A stretch of DNA of 64,000 bases from Tubiluchus corallicola (taxonomy: Eukaryota; Priapulida; Priapulimorpha; Priapulimorphida; Tubiluchidae), in contig JAQGDQ010000129.1 of assembly GCA_030141605.1 (NCBI GenBank), forward strand, positions 237,281 through 301,280, written 5' to 3'. Every line of letters starts with the position of its first letter. Position 1 is the stretch's first letter. Shown here piece by piece: positions 11,301 through 24,000 of the stretch. The notes beneath the pieces were generated by a model that saw nothing but the letters and a program-made list of their open reading frames with translations, was not told where the DNA came from and searched no databases. A program made the position numbers and the translations under genes.

Positions 11301-12505
11301 GTAATACAAGGCTTCATGGACATAATTTAAAGCTTACAAAGCCTCAAGTTTGACTCAGTGTCCATCTGCACAGTTTCTGCATGTTTAGTAATAAATGTGT
11401 GGAACTCTTTGGCATTGAAGTCATAAATGCCCCTAAATTAGCTATTTTTAAAATTCACCTTCATGGCTATCTCTACCATTACTCGTAATGTTTTTTATAA
11501 TTTTGTACTTACTGTTAATTGTTATTGTCATAGGTATGTAGTTTAGCATTAATGTATATTGTTATTGTCATAGGTATGTAGTTTAGCATTAATGTATATT
11601 GTTATTGTCATAGGTACGTAAAGTTTACCACTAATGTATATACTTACATTATAGTACTGCATGATATGCTGCACTATCCTTGTCCCCTTCGTACGTACAG
11701 GGTCTACTGTTGGCAATTTTAAATTATTGTGCTTGATTTTGGCTTACCAGTCTAGCTACAATTACCCATAAATAATAAGAATGATAGTTAGTGCTTCAGT
11801 CCTGACCCTTGTTGCAATGCAGCAGCAAGCACTCTAGGAATGACTGCAGGATCTATATACACTGCATGCAGCTTCATGTCATGACTCCACATTCATTTCT
11901 AAATTCCATCATGGCCATAGCACACTCGATAATTCTTCTTGCAACTTCCACATTCCTTTGGTATAGATCACGGGCATCAACCCCCCACAGATTTACTTGA
12001 CTTAAACTACTACAAACAAATCGCAGCCCTTTCTTCACATTTTTGTTTCCAAATTAATTGTATTGTAACTGTGCGTGTGTTGCAAGATAAATAAAATATT
12101 ATTATTATTATTATAAATAGATGTTCAGTTGTATCTTCTTCAGTATTACGCATGGGCACATTAAATTATTCGTGTGCACTTTTGAAGTTGCACTTCAATT
12201 ACAAAATATTTAATTTAATTTTCATATAATGACTCATCTCATTCACACCTAATTCAGAGATGTAAATTTGCTTGTAATACCAACATTTGTTCATACAATC
12301 TATTTTTTGTTCCATAACTACTTGTTTAGCAATTATATATATTTATTAGAATTCATTAAATGATGATAAAACATTAATTTTTTGTACTCAACTTTATTTT
12401 TAATTCTTGAGCTAAAATGCCTAACAGTAAAATAATCTTCAGAATTACCTCCGCACTTTCAATTTGTCCTGCCAACATCAACAGAAAAACTGAACCGCCC
12501 GCCAT
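2344..12505 (-). CDS. B9D1: B9 domain-containing protein 1, 3' end off window
   Basis: Subunit of the MKS/B9 complex of the ciliary transition zone, which gates entry of membrane proteins into cilia. Five exons were assembled: 12449-12505, 6852-6920, 4778-4889, 4448-4544 and 2344-2474, all with GT-AG borders and matching phases (155 codons plus 1 base). The ATG at 12505 opens a 19-residue exon with [14 protein letters not shown], close to the vertebrate N-terminus. Later exons carry [45 protein letters not shown] and [16 protein letters not shown], all hallmark B9-domain blocks. The last exon ends in AQGEGRE at a GTAGGT donor. Vertebrate B9D1 has about 45 more residues, and none were found at 1-2343, so the terminal exon(s) must lie to the left of the window. 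Intron 1 is about 5.5 kb and full of transposon remnants. Family assignment is very secure. Confidence 0.95.
3085..3298. mobile_element. Small MITE-like element with terminal inverted repeats
   Basis: The left arm (TTTTTATTAAGAACTT, 3089-3104) is the inverse of AAGTTCTTAATAAAA at 3281-3295. The inner arms also pair: AGCCTAGCAG at 3149-3158 with CTGCTAGGCT at 3226-3235, and TCATGATAAATG with CATTTGTCATGA. It has no coding capacity and sits in the intron between B9D1 exons 4 and 5. The family was not assigned. Confidence 0.65.
5701..5763. repeat. Tandem 32-bp pair inside the hAT element
   Basis: AGCTAGCCTAGTACCAGAGA is repeated at 5701 and 5733 with period 32. The second copy differs by a couple of bases. 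Confidence 0.85.
5953..6141 (+). pseudogene. hAT transposase C-terminal relic
   Basis: An open stretch of 62 codons ending in TAA contains [14 protein letters not shown], which matches the conserved C-terminal dimerisation region of hAT transposases (LRSTMxQxRLxxLAIL). After it come [12 protein letters not shown] and an arginine-rich end. A stop closes the frame upstream, so only the tail of the enzyme survives inside the element at 5304-6356. It cannot be functional. Confidence 0.75.
8824..11186 (+). mobile_element. Degenerate BEL/Pao retrotransposon (gag-pol relic)
   Basis: Lies in B9D1 intron 1, antisense to the gene. At 8824-8834 TGGTAGCAGAG looks like a primer-binding site following an LTR-like end with AATAAA at about 8770. 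A 61-codon frame at 8967-9152 encodes a PHD-like cysteine cluster ([19 protein letters not shown]). From about 9538 there are pol relics: the pre-RT segment ([16 protein letters not shown]), RT motifs ([35 protein letters not shown]), a YVDN box at about 10215, LRQWLSND, the A17-type region and the RNase H-like segment ([31 protein letters not shown]). Stops and at least one frameshift (near 10043) break it. No protease or integrase was recognised. The 3' half and 3' LTR are missing, cut where LINE sequence begins. Confidence 0.88.
11187..12114 (+). mobile_element. 5'-truncated LINE (CR1/L2-like) 3' end
   Basis: A frame starting near 11187 reads [18 protein letters not shown] then [19 protein letters not shown], and after one stop [19 protein letters not shown] and [20 protein letters not shown] with a terminal stop at about 11489. 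This is the characteristic C-terminal tail of non-LTR reverse transcriptases of the CR1/L2 type. About 620 nt of 3' UTR follow, with a 40-bp tandem triplication, ending in AATAAAATATTATTATTATTATT at 12090-12114. Severe 5' truncation is usual for LINE insertions. It abuts Pao sequence directly. Confidence 0.8.
11519..11642. repeat. Three tandem copies of a 40-bp unit in LINE 3' UTR
   Basis: GTTATTGTCATAGGTATGTA recurs at 11521, 11561 and (with one change) 11601, period 40. The third copy has diverged at its right end. Confidence 0.9.
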
Positions 12506-15051
12506 TTGTTTACTTTCAATCTTGTGCTACAAGCAATAACAGCAATCTATCATTATCAGCTCAAGTCGATTGCCGTTGTGAATCATCTCCGTTAACGATA
12601 GCGAAAGGCGAGCATTCACTGTGTGCCCGTCTACAAAACTTGCAGTCACAACGCGACAGGCTATTCTATTTTTTGGGGGTCAAACGAATAGGACACCGAG
12701 GCTGTTTCTTTATCCATTGTTTTAAGCTAACCTCTACCCCAAACATTTTGGAGGTAGTCATAAATGCCGAACAGAAAAATAGAGATACCAACAGACGCCA
12801 ACAAATTACAACCTACATTTCTGGTATTTCCGGGAGGAATAATAAATGTTTTTATTATTAATGTGGTTCAATGCATAAAGAGTACGAAGAAATGCAGAAT
12901 TATTATCTTCATGCAAAATATCTTATTGGCGGACTTACTAATTTCAAAATATAACTTGATACTCATTAAATAAATATACACAACTGAAAGTATACTTGTA
13001 TATTACAACACAAATTTTTATCAGAGTTGAAGAGATACAGCTCTTAATTCATTCTAAACCTTCAGATCACCTTTATTTACATAATTTTGATAATCACACA
13101 ACTTTTGGTACGTTACTATCATTATTTTTCAAAAGACTGCATTAACAAGCAACTAAGCTGAGCTGTCTTTCTTATTACACAGATAAATACATATACACGG
13201 TAATTGGCAAATCGGTAATACACGTCTATAATTATTTGTTCTTAGAGAAAAAACATTTGGCAAATTTAGTTTCTAAAACTGATTGCATTTTCTCTACACA
13301 TTTACACAATTTATAATAGAGCAAATTAAACTAAAACAAAGTACACCCTAATGGCCCAAACTATTAGAGTTACATATCACAACAGGCTATAGCAAACTTC
13401 TTGCAAAATACAGCTTTTTGAAGCTTCAGCAAATTACAAAATTAACACTGTTTTTGTACTATTAGCAACTACAGTACAGCACGTCAAATTACGATAAATA
13501 CACTATCATTTATATATTTTGCAGTATCAGTTATAACTGTGCATAAAAGTCCAGTACGGGTGTAACCAACATTAATGGATAATATTCCAAATATATGCGT
13601 AGACCTACATGTATAACTGATGTATGCCAGTAAAAAAGAGAGTGCACAGTACACTATAAACACCAATGAAAAAACTGAAGCTGCCTAAATTACTCTGTAC
13701 ACAAAACAAATATAACTCACTACAAGTTATTACAGGTTGTTCAATTTTAACAAAAACCAAGTAGTACTGCAGCTACACGATAAAAACTGTTCAGGATAGC
13801 AAGTTACAGTATACTTACCCAAGATAAAGTTCAAAATATCTGCGTAATTTATATAATTCATATCACACTGATAAAAGGTATTTAAAAGAAAACAATGAAA
13901 AATAAAGTTATGAGACTATTGAACAATAATACCAACAAGAATAACAGTTGTGAAACAAAGGAATGTCACACATATCACAAAGGTATGCATTAATATTTAA
14001 ATACATGCTTGAAATCAATTGTCAAATTTCTTCAAGAACCAAAAATAGTCTATGGACACAAAAAGGCAGATACACTAATGGTACTAAAAGTTTAAAAAAT
14101 TCAATGGCTGTTTGAACAATTTAGATAACTGAATAGGCATTTACATCATCATAATCAAATCTCTGTAGTCATTTGTAGTGTTTCTGAGATATCGAAAGAA
14201 GACGATAGCTAATGACCTCAAACTTTTCATTTGATATATGGTATTTTCATATTTTCATATATCAGTTGTAAAACTGTCTGTTTCAAACCTAGATGTTACA
14301 CCTTCAATAAATTATGTTTAAACCAAACTTTTCATTTTTATTGTAACCCGTTTTCCTTTTTATGAAGACAAGTAATAATAACCATTTCCTACAGTTGGAC
14401 AAAAGGTACTTTCACCTTAGGTACTTAGTTTCTAGAAGCTTTAACAGATAACAAAGTCTTACACATTTCTGACCAAGATTATAAAAAACATCTGACGCGC
14501 AACCAACCGATCGGAGGTAGTTGACCTTCCTCAAACTACTTCTTACTTCAGTTTTCAACATTCTCAGGTGGCATCTTGTTTATTTAGATGGGACAGTGTT
14601 ACTCACACGTACAAAATCGGATGAGCCACATCTGTTATTCACCATTCACATGCAGAATTAAATTCCTTTAATTCATTTATCCACAAACTATTTCCATGTT
14701 TGCAAAAATGGCAACTGCCACATCTTCATTGCTTATTTCACTTAAGGCTGAATTTGAAAAATAAACCATTAACGAAACCATACAATATTGGGCGTTAAAA
14801 TATCCTATGCCAAAAACAGTGAAAAAATAGTTGTGAACACTGCAAAAATTACCCATAGTATACACTTCCCCATAATAATTATTTGTAATGACAATAAACA
14901 GCAATTACAGAAAATTATCTCATCTGTTCTTAATTACGCAAAAAATTTGGAATCTTAGGCAATCATCAGGCAACCAGTATTCAGACTACAGAGCTCTGGC
15001 AACAGCACCCAGGCATTTAAAAATACACATCAACAACAGCCCTTAAAATAT
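12506..15051. other. Intergenic: B9D1 upstream region and MICAL-like 3' UTR side
   Basis: No convincing gene lies here. The 12500-12720 stretch directly upstream of the B9D1 ATG is richer in G+C than its surroundings and is the natural place for its promoter. The right part, downstream of the MICAL-like stop at 15052, should contain that gene's 3' UTR. Candidate minus-strand AATAAA signals (TTTATT on the plus strand) occur near 14579 and 14337, but which is used cannot be told. Confidence 0.5.
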
Positions 15052-18000
15052 TCATTTTGATTTCTTTTTCTTCTTGTCCTTCTTTTTCTTTCTCTTCTTG
15101 TCCTTTTTAACGACTGTTCCATCATCATCCTTTGCATAACCTACAAACAAACATTTTCACTTTATCTTACATGAAATAAATAATTACTAGAAAATACTAA
15201 GCCTACAACATGACAATATTTATATATATTCTGATACGTAGTACCAGAAACCACCAAATTTTCGTCATTATTAACTTAATTGCCTGTGCCACTATAAAAG
15301 CCGCTTTACTTGCAAAATAAAATTTTCTTATTACCAGTACAAATGTTGTTAATTATTAGTGGTTTATAAACAGCATAATAACATCTTCCACGATGATATT
15401 AATTTGACTTTTTTGTGTATACATGTAAAAGGTATGCAGGCCTGCTAATTCAAAATCAGATCGCCTTGTCAATCCGGGTGTGGAGAAGTATAATTTGATT
15501 ATAATTTGATTAGGTACAGTAAAGCAGAGAAACATTGTAATTTTTTAGGGTTTAAAACACTTCAACAAAACTGTTGTCGTCCGTGTACTAATACATACTT
15601 ATGCTTGTTTTTAAATCCAATATGCTTGTGCTTACGAGAAACCTCCGTATCCACGGAGCAGTGCCAGGGTGATAAGTTACGGTGCAAATGTAGCATTATA
15701 TTGCTTGATATCACTGTAATGACGGCTATGCTTATCGTGCGATTTTTGTGGCTTTTTGGAGAAGTAAGTGCAAATGGCAAATGGTTATGTAAACGATTTG
15801 CATTGGCAGCTGAAAAAATAATCGATGACTGAAAATAAAAGCCCAAATCGATTACGATCAATTAAATCAATTAATCGGTCCCATCACTAATACAAACTAT
15901 ACTTCTCCACGTACAAAAATAACAATCGAAGAACATTACTCCATGTAAGTTAAACAACATGTAATTTAACCTATTCTCACCTTGCTTGATCATCATTTCA
16001 CCGATACAGCGATCCTCCTCTTCCTCGCGTACCCGATCCTGCTCTATGTTTTGAATAATCATGTTTCTCTGTTCTACAATGTGAACTAATTCAGCAAGAA
16101 GTTGCTCTTCTATTTCTTTGTCACTTTCTTCCCGTTTTGAGTCTGGACACACAAAATAGGAACAGTTGATAATCATCCAGTTTTGGATTTTTATCAGAAA
16201 GCAAGTCTAACTAGTTCATAATAACAGTATGATCGAATATGGAATTCAACAACAAAGCAAGTTCAGCAACAACTCTCACTTTGTTGTATCTAGCACCACA
16301 AATGACTTTGAGTCTGCAGATCCCCAGCAAGGCAGTTATTATATGCTTTAGTAGTGAGGTTTTACAAATTGCATGTTGAAATCATGTTAAATCAACAGCA
16401 ATATGTTATCGTCTGCTGTAAAGCTAATAAACAGAACAGGTTGACCAGATAGGGTTAAAATATGCAAGGACGTACTGACGTATACCTCTATCATCTGTGC
16501 CTGATTTGCCAATTTACAACAAACAGAATTCGGACAACATGTGTACTAAAAACAATGAATTATTTAGGATTCGAAAATATAATCTTACCAGGTTTTTCCA
16601 TTAAACATCGTAACTGATATTCTACTTCCTCATGCCGCTCCTCCAATTCCTCTTGTCTTTGCCTGTAATGAAGTCACAATATCTTTTCAAATAGTTCAAT
16701 ACACAGGTTCCTAGATGCTTAAAAATTTGCAGTTTTCTTTTTGCAGTAGTTCTGCTTTTTCTTTGGTTTGGTTGATATTTATGCCTAGCAAGTAGATCAT
16801 TATTCAACAATAAACATCGTGCCTAATACACCAAAACAGCTATCACTAACGATAAGAAATAATTTCTAAATAAAGGCAATAGTAAACTGAAAAAATAAAA
16901 TGCCCCAAACACTTTCTTCACAATTAAAACACAAGACTGCATACAAATAAATGTCATACTATAGAACTACTACTTTTACACCATATGCTTCTGTAGGTAA
17001 CTTGCAGTTGTAAAAAGACAGGTACAGGTACAGGGGCATTTCAAATCCCTCACTAATTTAATATTCAATTTTCTTTGCAGTTAATAGACCAAAAACGTTC
17101 ATCTTATGGTAAACTTTAGTTCAGTAAATGACAGTAATTGAAAGTTTTTTAAGTTTGCACTTGAAATTTTCCGTAGCCAAGCCAGTACTACAGCAGAGGT
17201 CTAAATTCTCTATAAATTGTTATAAATAGCAAACAGCAAATTACATAGGCATAAATTTAAATCACCATAATAAACTTGTGAAACCAAGCTTGATGCCACT
17301 AAATTCTCATGAGTCCTAGACTCAGCTACCAAATTATCATTTGGTTTCCTATGTTAAATGCTATTAATTCCTGATAAACTTAAAAATAATGACTACTTGA
17401 CAACCGATATTTTCGTTGGCCAAGATTCACAAATGAAAATACATAGAGATTGTTATTTTAGAAGAAACTTGTTATATATTTACTACGTCAATGGAATAAG
17501 GGTGAAACACCGATAAAAAATTTTTTTGAAACTTACATGTAAACTAATTCATTCTCTCTTCTGACTAGCAGATTTTTTGTGTTAACCAGCTCAAACCATT
17601 CAGCTAATAAATGATCTTCATCTTCTAGATCAAGAGATGCAGAAGTGCTGGTATCCAAAGACAGGTCTTCTACAAAATAAGCTCAATTAATGTTAAACTT
17701 CAAACAGTAACTTGCCTCCAAGAAAAGCACACATATAAACATGCCTTGGATTGAAAATCAAAACTGCTTTGTTAGAACAAGCAAAGCTATGACCAATACT
17801 ACAAAAAAATAAAAAAGAGAGGGAATACTGAAAATTTACTAAAATCACAATTTATTCAAAAACTTTGCTTTCACAAGGCATATCCCATACATAGTACATT
17901 CACAGCAGGTCAAATTTGCCATTAATAATCATTGTTATATAAGCTTATTTTTCTTCATCAGCAATTAAGTTTTTTGACCTAAAAGGCTGACTTAAAGTGA

Positions 18001-21000
18001 AGCTTCATTTATTGAAACATATCTTCAAATCACACACATAATCGGTAACACATAGCCAGTCAAAAACACCTATGCTTACTACTTTCATCAAGCCATCGTA
18101 ATTTTTCCTCAATTTCAGCTCCTTTTCGTTCTAACTCAGTTTGCTGCATGTCCAACTGTAGGAGTTCCAATCGTATGTGCTCCTTATTTTGTCTGTCTTT
18201 TGCAATCTAAATTTTAATAAAACCACCAAAATAATAATATTCTGCTCTCTAACAAGGAAGAACAGATACATAACTTAGTATGCAGTAAATTTTCTTACAT
18301 TTTTACAAACACTTCTTGCAAAAAAGTACTGTTACTGTGATCATAACATGCTTAAAACAACAAGCTGAATGGAAAATGATGAACCTACCTTCCTTCTGTA
18401 CACTGGAGGTTTGGGAGCTGGTCTCTTCATAGTACGAGACACATTGTCCACATCCTTTCCTTTATTTACGTCAGCTCTTTTGATGTCAGGAGAAGATAAG
18501 GGTGAAAACTGCTCAGCAGAAATTTTTTTCATTGGAGGTGGTGGTGGAGGTACTTTCGGTTTTTGTACATTTTTCATTTGAGCTGTATCACCAGCAATAG
18601 CAGTATGATCAGATTCCCTGGATAAATGAGGTGATCTTGGAGGTTTAGGAGGTGGAATCAGTTCTTCACTGCTTGATAAATGTTTATCATTTTTCATATC
18701 TGTAGGAAGCCCATTGGAAGTAACTCTGGGCCTTGGTGGGGGAGATGTCAAAGGTCTACATGGTGGAGTCTTTTTCCTTACTTTTGGGCTGGCAGTTTTA
18801 GTGGACTCATTTAAAATAGGTGGATGAGTATTTTCTTTTGGACATCGTAAGGAAGTACTGCCTATTAAATGCCTAACAGGTGGTTTGGGAGCAGGTTTCT
18901 TTTTTGGTGTTGTGTTGTTGCTTAGACTTTCATTCTCATCAGCTGTATGAAACTCATCATCACTGTCACCAAATGGATTTAACGGAGCAGATTTAGATAC
19001 TTGACTAATAGTTTCAGCTTCAGTTTTATCAAGTTCAACTTTAATTCCACTATCATCAAAACTGTCATTGTCACTTTCCTCAAATGGGTTTGGTGGCACA
19101 ATTTTTTTCTTAACACTATCAAGTTTACTTGATTCAGCTGGTTCACTTTTAGCTGCTTCATGCTTTGGTTTTTGTTCAGGAGTTTGCACTAATGAAGCTG
19201 GTTCACTAGAAGAATCAGTTTGCAAGTCTTCATCACTCATGTCATCAGCAAATGGATTCAAGCTTTGTCTCGGTTTTGGCATTGGTGGTGTTACTCCAGC
19301 AGAATGCCGGGGAGGCGGAACAGGGGAAACAGTTTCACCGATTTTAGTGCGAGAAGCAATGGGAGGAGGAACTGGCGGCGCATGCCTTTTCTTCGGTGTT
19401 GGTGCCTGAGGTTTGACTACTACATCCACCGAAGACTGCAATGGTAATGATGCAGCTGCACTCTTCTCTACTAAGACACTTGGTTTTTCTGCAGGCATTG
19501 AGTCGCTTTGTTCATGTGTTTTCTGAGGCTGAACTTGGCTTTTTGAATCAGTAAGCCTTTGAATGACTTGTGAAGGATTACGATTCTGATCTACAGGTGT
19601 ATCACTAGTTGAAGACTGACTTTCAGAGGCTTCAGCAATAGTTTCAGGTTTTCTAAAAGGCACTTCGGATGTGGAACTTGCGAAACTACTCACGTTGCCA
19701 TTTTTCGTATTTTGGCAGCTGTCATAAAATACTGAGTTACTAATCTCAGTAGCTGCATCCTTATGAGCACTTTCCTGAGTAGCAGCGGTCTCTGCATTAT
19801 CATAAAATACACTAGTACTTTTTGTTTCATTTGCTTTGGCTGATAACTCAGTTGAATATACAGGCTCTGAGATAACACTACTTTTTTCACTTTCATCATA
19901 AAAAACAGAACTGCCCACTTTTTCTTTGTCTAGTTTTGCAGCAGCTGCTTTATGTAATAAATTTTTCAACTTATCTTTGTCACTTACATTATCGTTAATA
20001 GGAACACTCTCACTAGACTGCACACCAAATGACAATGAAGGCCCATTCTTCCATGGTTCATGAATTGCCGGACTGCTTTTACTCACACGAGCAACGATGC
20101 ACTCGTCAGCATCCGAATCTCCTAGTTTTGAGTTTGTATCTGAACGGGCATGAAGTATTTTGTTTGTCTCAATTTCGTTAGCAAAGGTGTCATCTTCTGC
20201 TTCCACTTCTTCGGTGAGTTCTGTCATAGATGGTTTTGTTCTCTCAAATTTTCTAAAAGAAGGAATAATCAACGGCCGAATTTTGTGACCCGTAGGCTTA
20301 TTAATGATCGACTGTATTGCATCAGGAACAGAAGGTTTTTTAGTAAAATCTAGTTTTTGGTGCTCTAATTTAGCATCTTTTAGCTCGTCTACCTCCATCT
20401 CTTCTGAATCTTGTTCACTTATTACCGACAAGTTACGCTCTCTTTGCGGAGTGACAGGACTAACAGTTTTCGGATCTAAATCACCAACTGCTTTTTCTGT
20501 TATTGGACTCCTCTTTTCATTGTCTTTCTTTTCAAACACAAATGGCTTTTTTTCAAATGAAATAACAGGAAAACTTGGATCTGCACCAGCTTCAACTTTT
20601 TGCAATGATAACGGACGAGGCGTTAAAGGTGGTTTCACACCTTTAGCTTCTCCAACACGTTGTAGAGATAATGGCCTAGGTTGCAAAGGCGGTTTTTCAC
20701 TTATCGGTTTTTTCACATTAGTTTTACTTTCTATAGACTTCACAACACCTAGTACGCTTCTGCGTTCTTCATGATCATCACTTTTGGCTGCCATACTGAC
20801 ATCACCAAAAACTTTTTCTTCAGTGCCGCCAATTTCTTCATTTTTAATATTCTCTGATGACACTGCTTTTTCTGGGCTATGTGCATTTTGACTAGCAGGC
20901 ACTGTTGACTCGGTTGCAAGATAACTGTTCAATATGTTTGGAGGATCCGACTGGGAACTATAAGCAGGAGGAGAACTAAACCTGCTGAGGTCCACTTCAG

Positions 21001-24000
21001 GTAATCGTTCCCGCAACAAGGCATTGTCAGTTGTAGGCTTGTTTAACTGCACTGGCTCTTTAGCTGAAGCAAAAGAAAAATGCATCTGTTTAACAGTGCT
21101 GAATGTTGGCAAAAAGTAAAAATTTAAAAAAACCGGAAATACTGTAAATTATCTTCCGAGCAGTTTATATTTTACTTTCCTTTCTCTTTTTTTCACATCA
21201 TCTGTGCTTAAAAGGTTGCCCCCAAATTTGGCGATTTTCAGGTGCTTTTTCTTCTTTTTTTCAATGACATGAAGATCACGTCTTTTCAATTTTTTGACTA
21301 TGGTATTTCTTATAATAAATACATTATCATTAAAACTTTTTGACATTATATTTGATTGAAATATCATATCTTACTAAACTAAAATTTTCAACTCACAATA
21401 ATACAAAATTTAAACGTGATTTTTTTAAAATAAGTATTAATCACATATGCAGTAACCAGAACCTTACAGCCTTAAGTTTTAAACAATTTCTAAATCAAAA
21501 CAAAGGGCGAGGACAAAAGGCTATTATTAGCTGAAACAGTATTTCCTATTATTACTTTTAACAACTGGCTAAAACAAAGCATGAATACTATAAAATAGAA
21601 GTATTTCTGTGTTAAACAAAAACACTAAAGAGTAGCAAAATTTTAATGCTTTTCTCTTTGACATGTATTACAAGTAACCACACAAAATTTCAGTTCTTTA
21701 GACATGTTGAAACTATCCTGAATTGCTAACATCATATACAATCAGTAAAAACATTATACTGTACAAGTAAAACATACCCTAAATAACTTACTTGCAAAAC
21801 AAGAATTTTGGCAAACCAGGTTAAGTAGGTATATAGCACATAAAGAATAAACACTGTGGAACAACTGAGATTATTTTGGTTGCACTTTAGGAAGCCAGGT
21901 TTTTAGTTTTATTTCTGTGCTGAAGTTATAAACTATAGCATGGAAAATAAATTAAAAAGAAGTAGTTACAGAAATAACAGAATCATCATCATCATCAATA
22001 CCACCACCATCATTAGGACCAGCTGTCTAACTCAAAAAAGTGTATGAAGATAGATCAAACTTTAATAAACTGCTCATAGTAAACATGAGGAAATCAGTTT
22101 GAAGTTTGAGAAAAGTGATATGAATGAAAAGTAAAGGTCAAGGATCTTGGTGGAAACCAAAAGTTGTCAGGAAAACTCAAAAATGCAGTCTTTAAAAAAT
22201 GGTATGTAAACTCAATTACATCAATTACCCTAATTGTCAATTACATTAAATTATAAAATATAATGTAAAATGTGTTAATCTATGCTGATTAATTATCTTT
22301 TTTCTATTCTGAACCATCCCTTTCCAAACAACAAAAATTTTAATAGAAATAATAGTTCCACCAAAATATGAATTTTTTGTAAAAAATAGGGGCCCCATTG
22401 ATAGCAAAATTCTCAAGGAAAGTGCTACATAAAAAAATACAATATATCTACAACTGTTGAGAAAGTTGGAAACACCAAACAGAAAAAAGTAGCTAAAGAT
22501 TGTGCTGGTCATAGGACATAATAGATTAGCAGAAAAATACTGCAAAATTTTATTTCAGCACAAACATGTTAATGCCAGAAAGAAAATGTAATATGGAGGA
22601 CTTCACACAGAAGTAGCCATAAAAAGGAATATGACATAGTTGCTACAGTTTTGCACATGAGAATTCATAGGAGACATAATATAGAAAAACATGTAAAAAT
22701 GAAAATAGCTGAGTTCTTGCACTTCAAAAAAATAAATATACGATAAAAAAGAAAAAAATGCCTAAAACACATTTCCTACACAAAAATGAACTTGCAACTG
22801 ACTTAAAAAGTCTGCAAAGAAAGGTTCGAAAGATTTTACTTTCTCGCTCTTTGTGTTCTGAAATGGACTGAAACACCTGTCCGAAACAGTTTCACGTAAT
22901 GCACATGCAGACAGCAAGCAATCAAATAAGTATAATCTAAAGCAGAAAACCTTTTGAAATTGATAAAGTGATTAACTTTTCTTGGTAAAACAAATCAATG
23001 ATAAATTTTAGAGCTATATTTACAATTAAACTAAAACTTAGAAAATATTCTATAATTATATAATTACCATGCTTATTAAATTTAAACCAAAAACAAGTGC
23101 TGCTAAATCAGTTTTACAGCAGAATTTGCTTAATTCAAACATGTCCAAGAGCATAAAGTGTCAGCTGTGGGAACTATTTAAGACTTCCTAATAGCTGTCA
23201 AGCTAGTAATAAACTGCTGTTAAATAATTAATGCACGGGAAAAGGAAATGATGAATTGAAGGTCTACTTGGTCGTAGTCACACAAAAATTGTTTTCAACA
23301 GCAACATCGAGTTCAAAGAGTAAAAAGTTCCAGCTTAAAATTCTTTTCAGGCCAGCACAAATCATCCAGGCTGTACAACAATGCAACAATTATATAATCC
23401 AGCTCTGGTTAAAACTATCAAAAAACTGTTAAAATATTGAATGTAATGCTGCAAAGAATATGCTTTAATTTTTCTTTAGTATAGGAAAGCTGTAAGAAGG
23501 TGGATGCACAGTTATTTACATTATACATAACAGTTGTTGTGCATTTACAGTAGCTGCCGCTTAATAGACTCAATCGCTTAAATGACACAAAAGTGCCTGG
23601 TACGGACCACTTCTATTCAAATGTACATAAAAACTGTCTGTAATTGACTCAAATAACTCCACATAATTGACTCAATATTTTTCCTTCACATACTTAAAAT
23701 AAGATCTGAATAAGCCTAAAGAGCCTTTCCTACTTTTATGTCATCTTTGCTTTGCTTTTGTGCACTATAATATATGTGGAAACACCCAAGTTAAGTACTG
23801 TTTTGTTTGTAAGCAGGTACGTTTATCATGTGCTAATATGCTAGCACGTAGATGTGTTTTGAATATGTTACCCGCTCGTCCACTGCAATTGACCTTGTTC
23901 TCCAAGAATTTCTGGAAGCTAACCATTTGATCACTTACTAGCGGTTTCCTTTTGTAGCTCTTTTTGCAAATCGTGCTTTAACACTTAACCAGTTAACAGC

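Noticed and set aside
19068-20774. Plus-strand open frames overlapping the large MICAL-like exon
   Set aside because: They are antisense shadows of the 2.7-kb coding exon, whose minus-strand frame contains the real motifs and joins in phase with both neighbours.
21960-22010. CAT/CAC triplet runs suggesting a tandem or CRISPR-like array
   Set aside because: Short imperfect microsatellite only; no spaced repeats anywhere, and CRISPR is not expected in an animal genome.
22246-22545. 99-codon minus-strand open frame in MICAL-like intron 5
   Set aside because: No transposase or other motif recognised and no repeat boundaries; likely a chance frame in AT-rich sequence.
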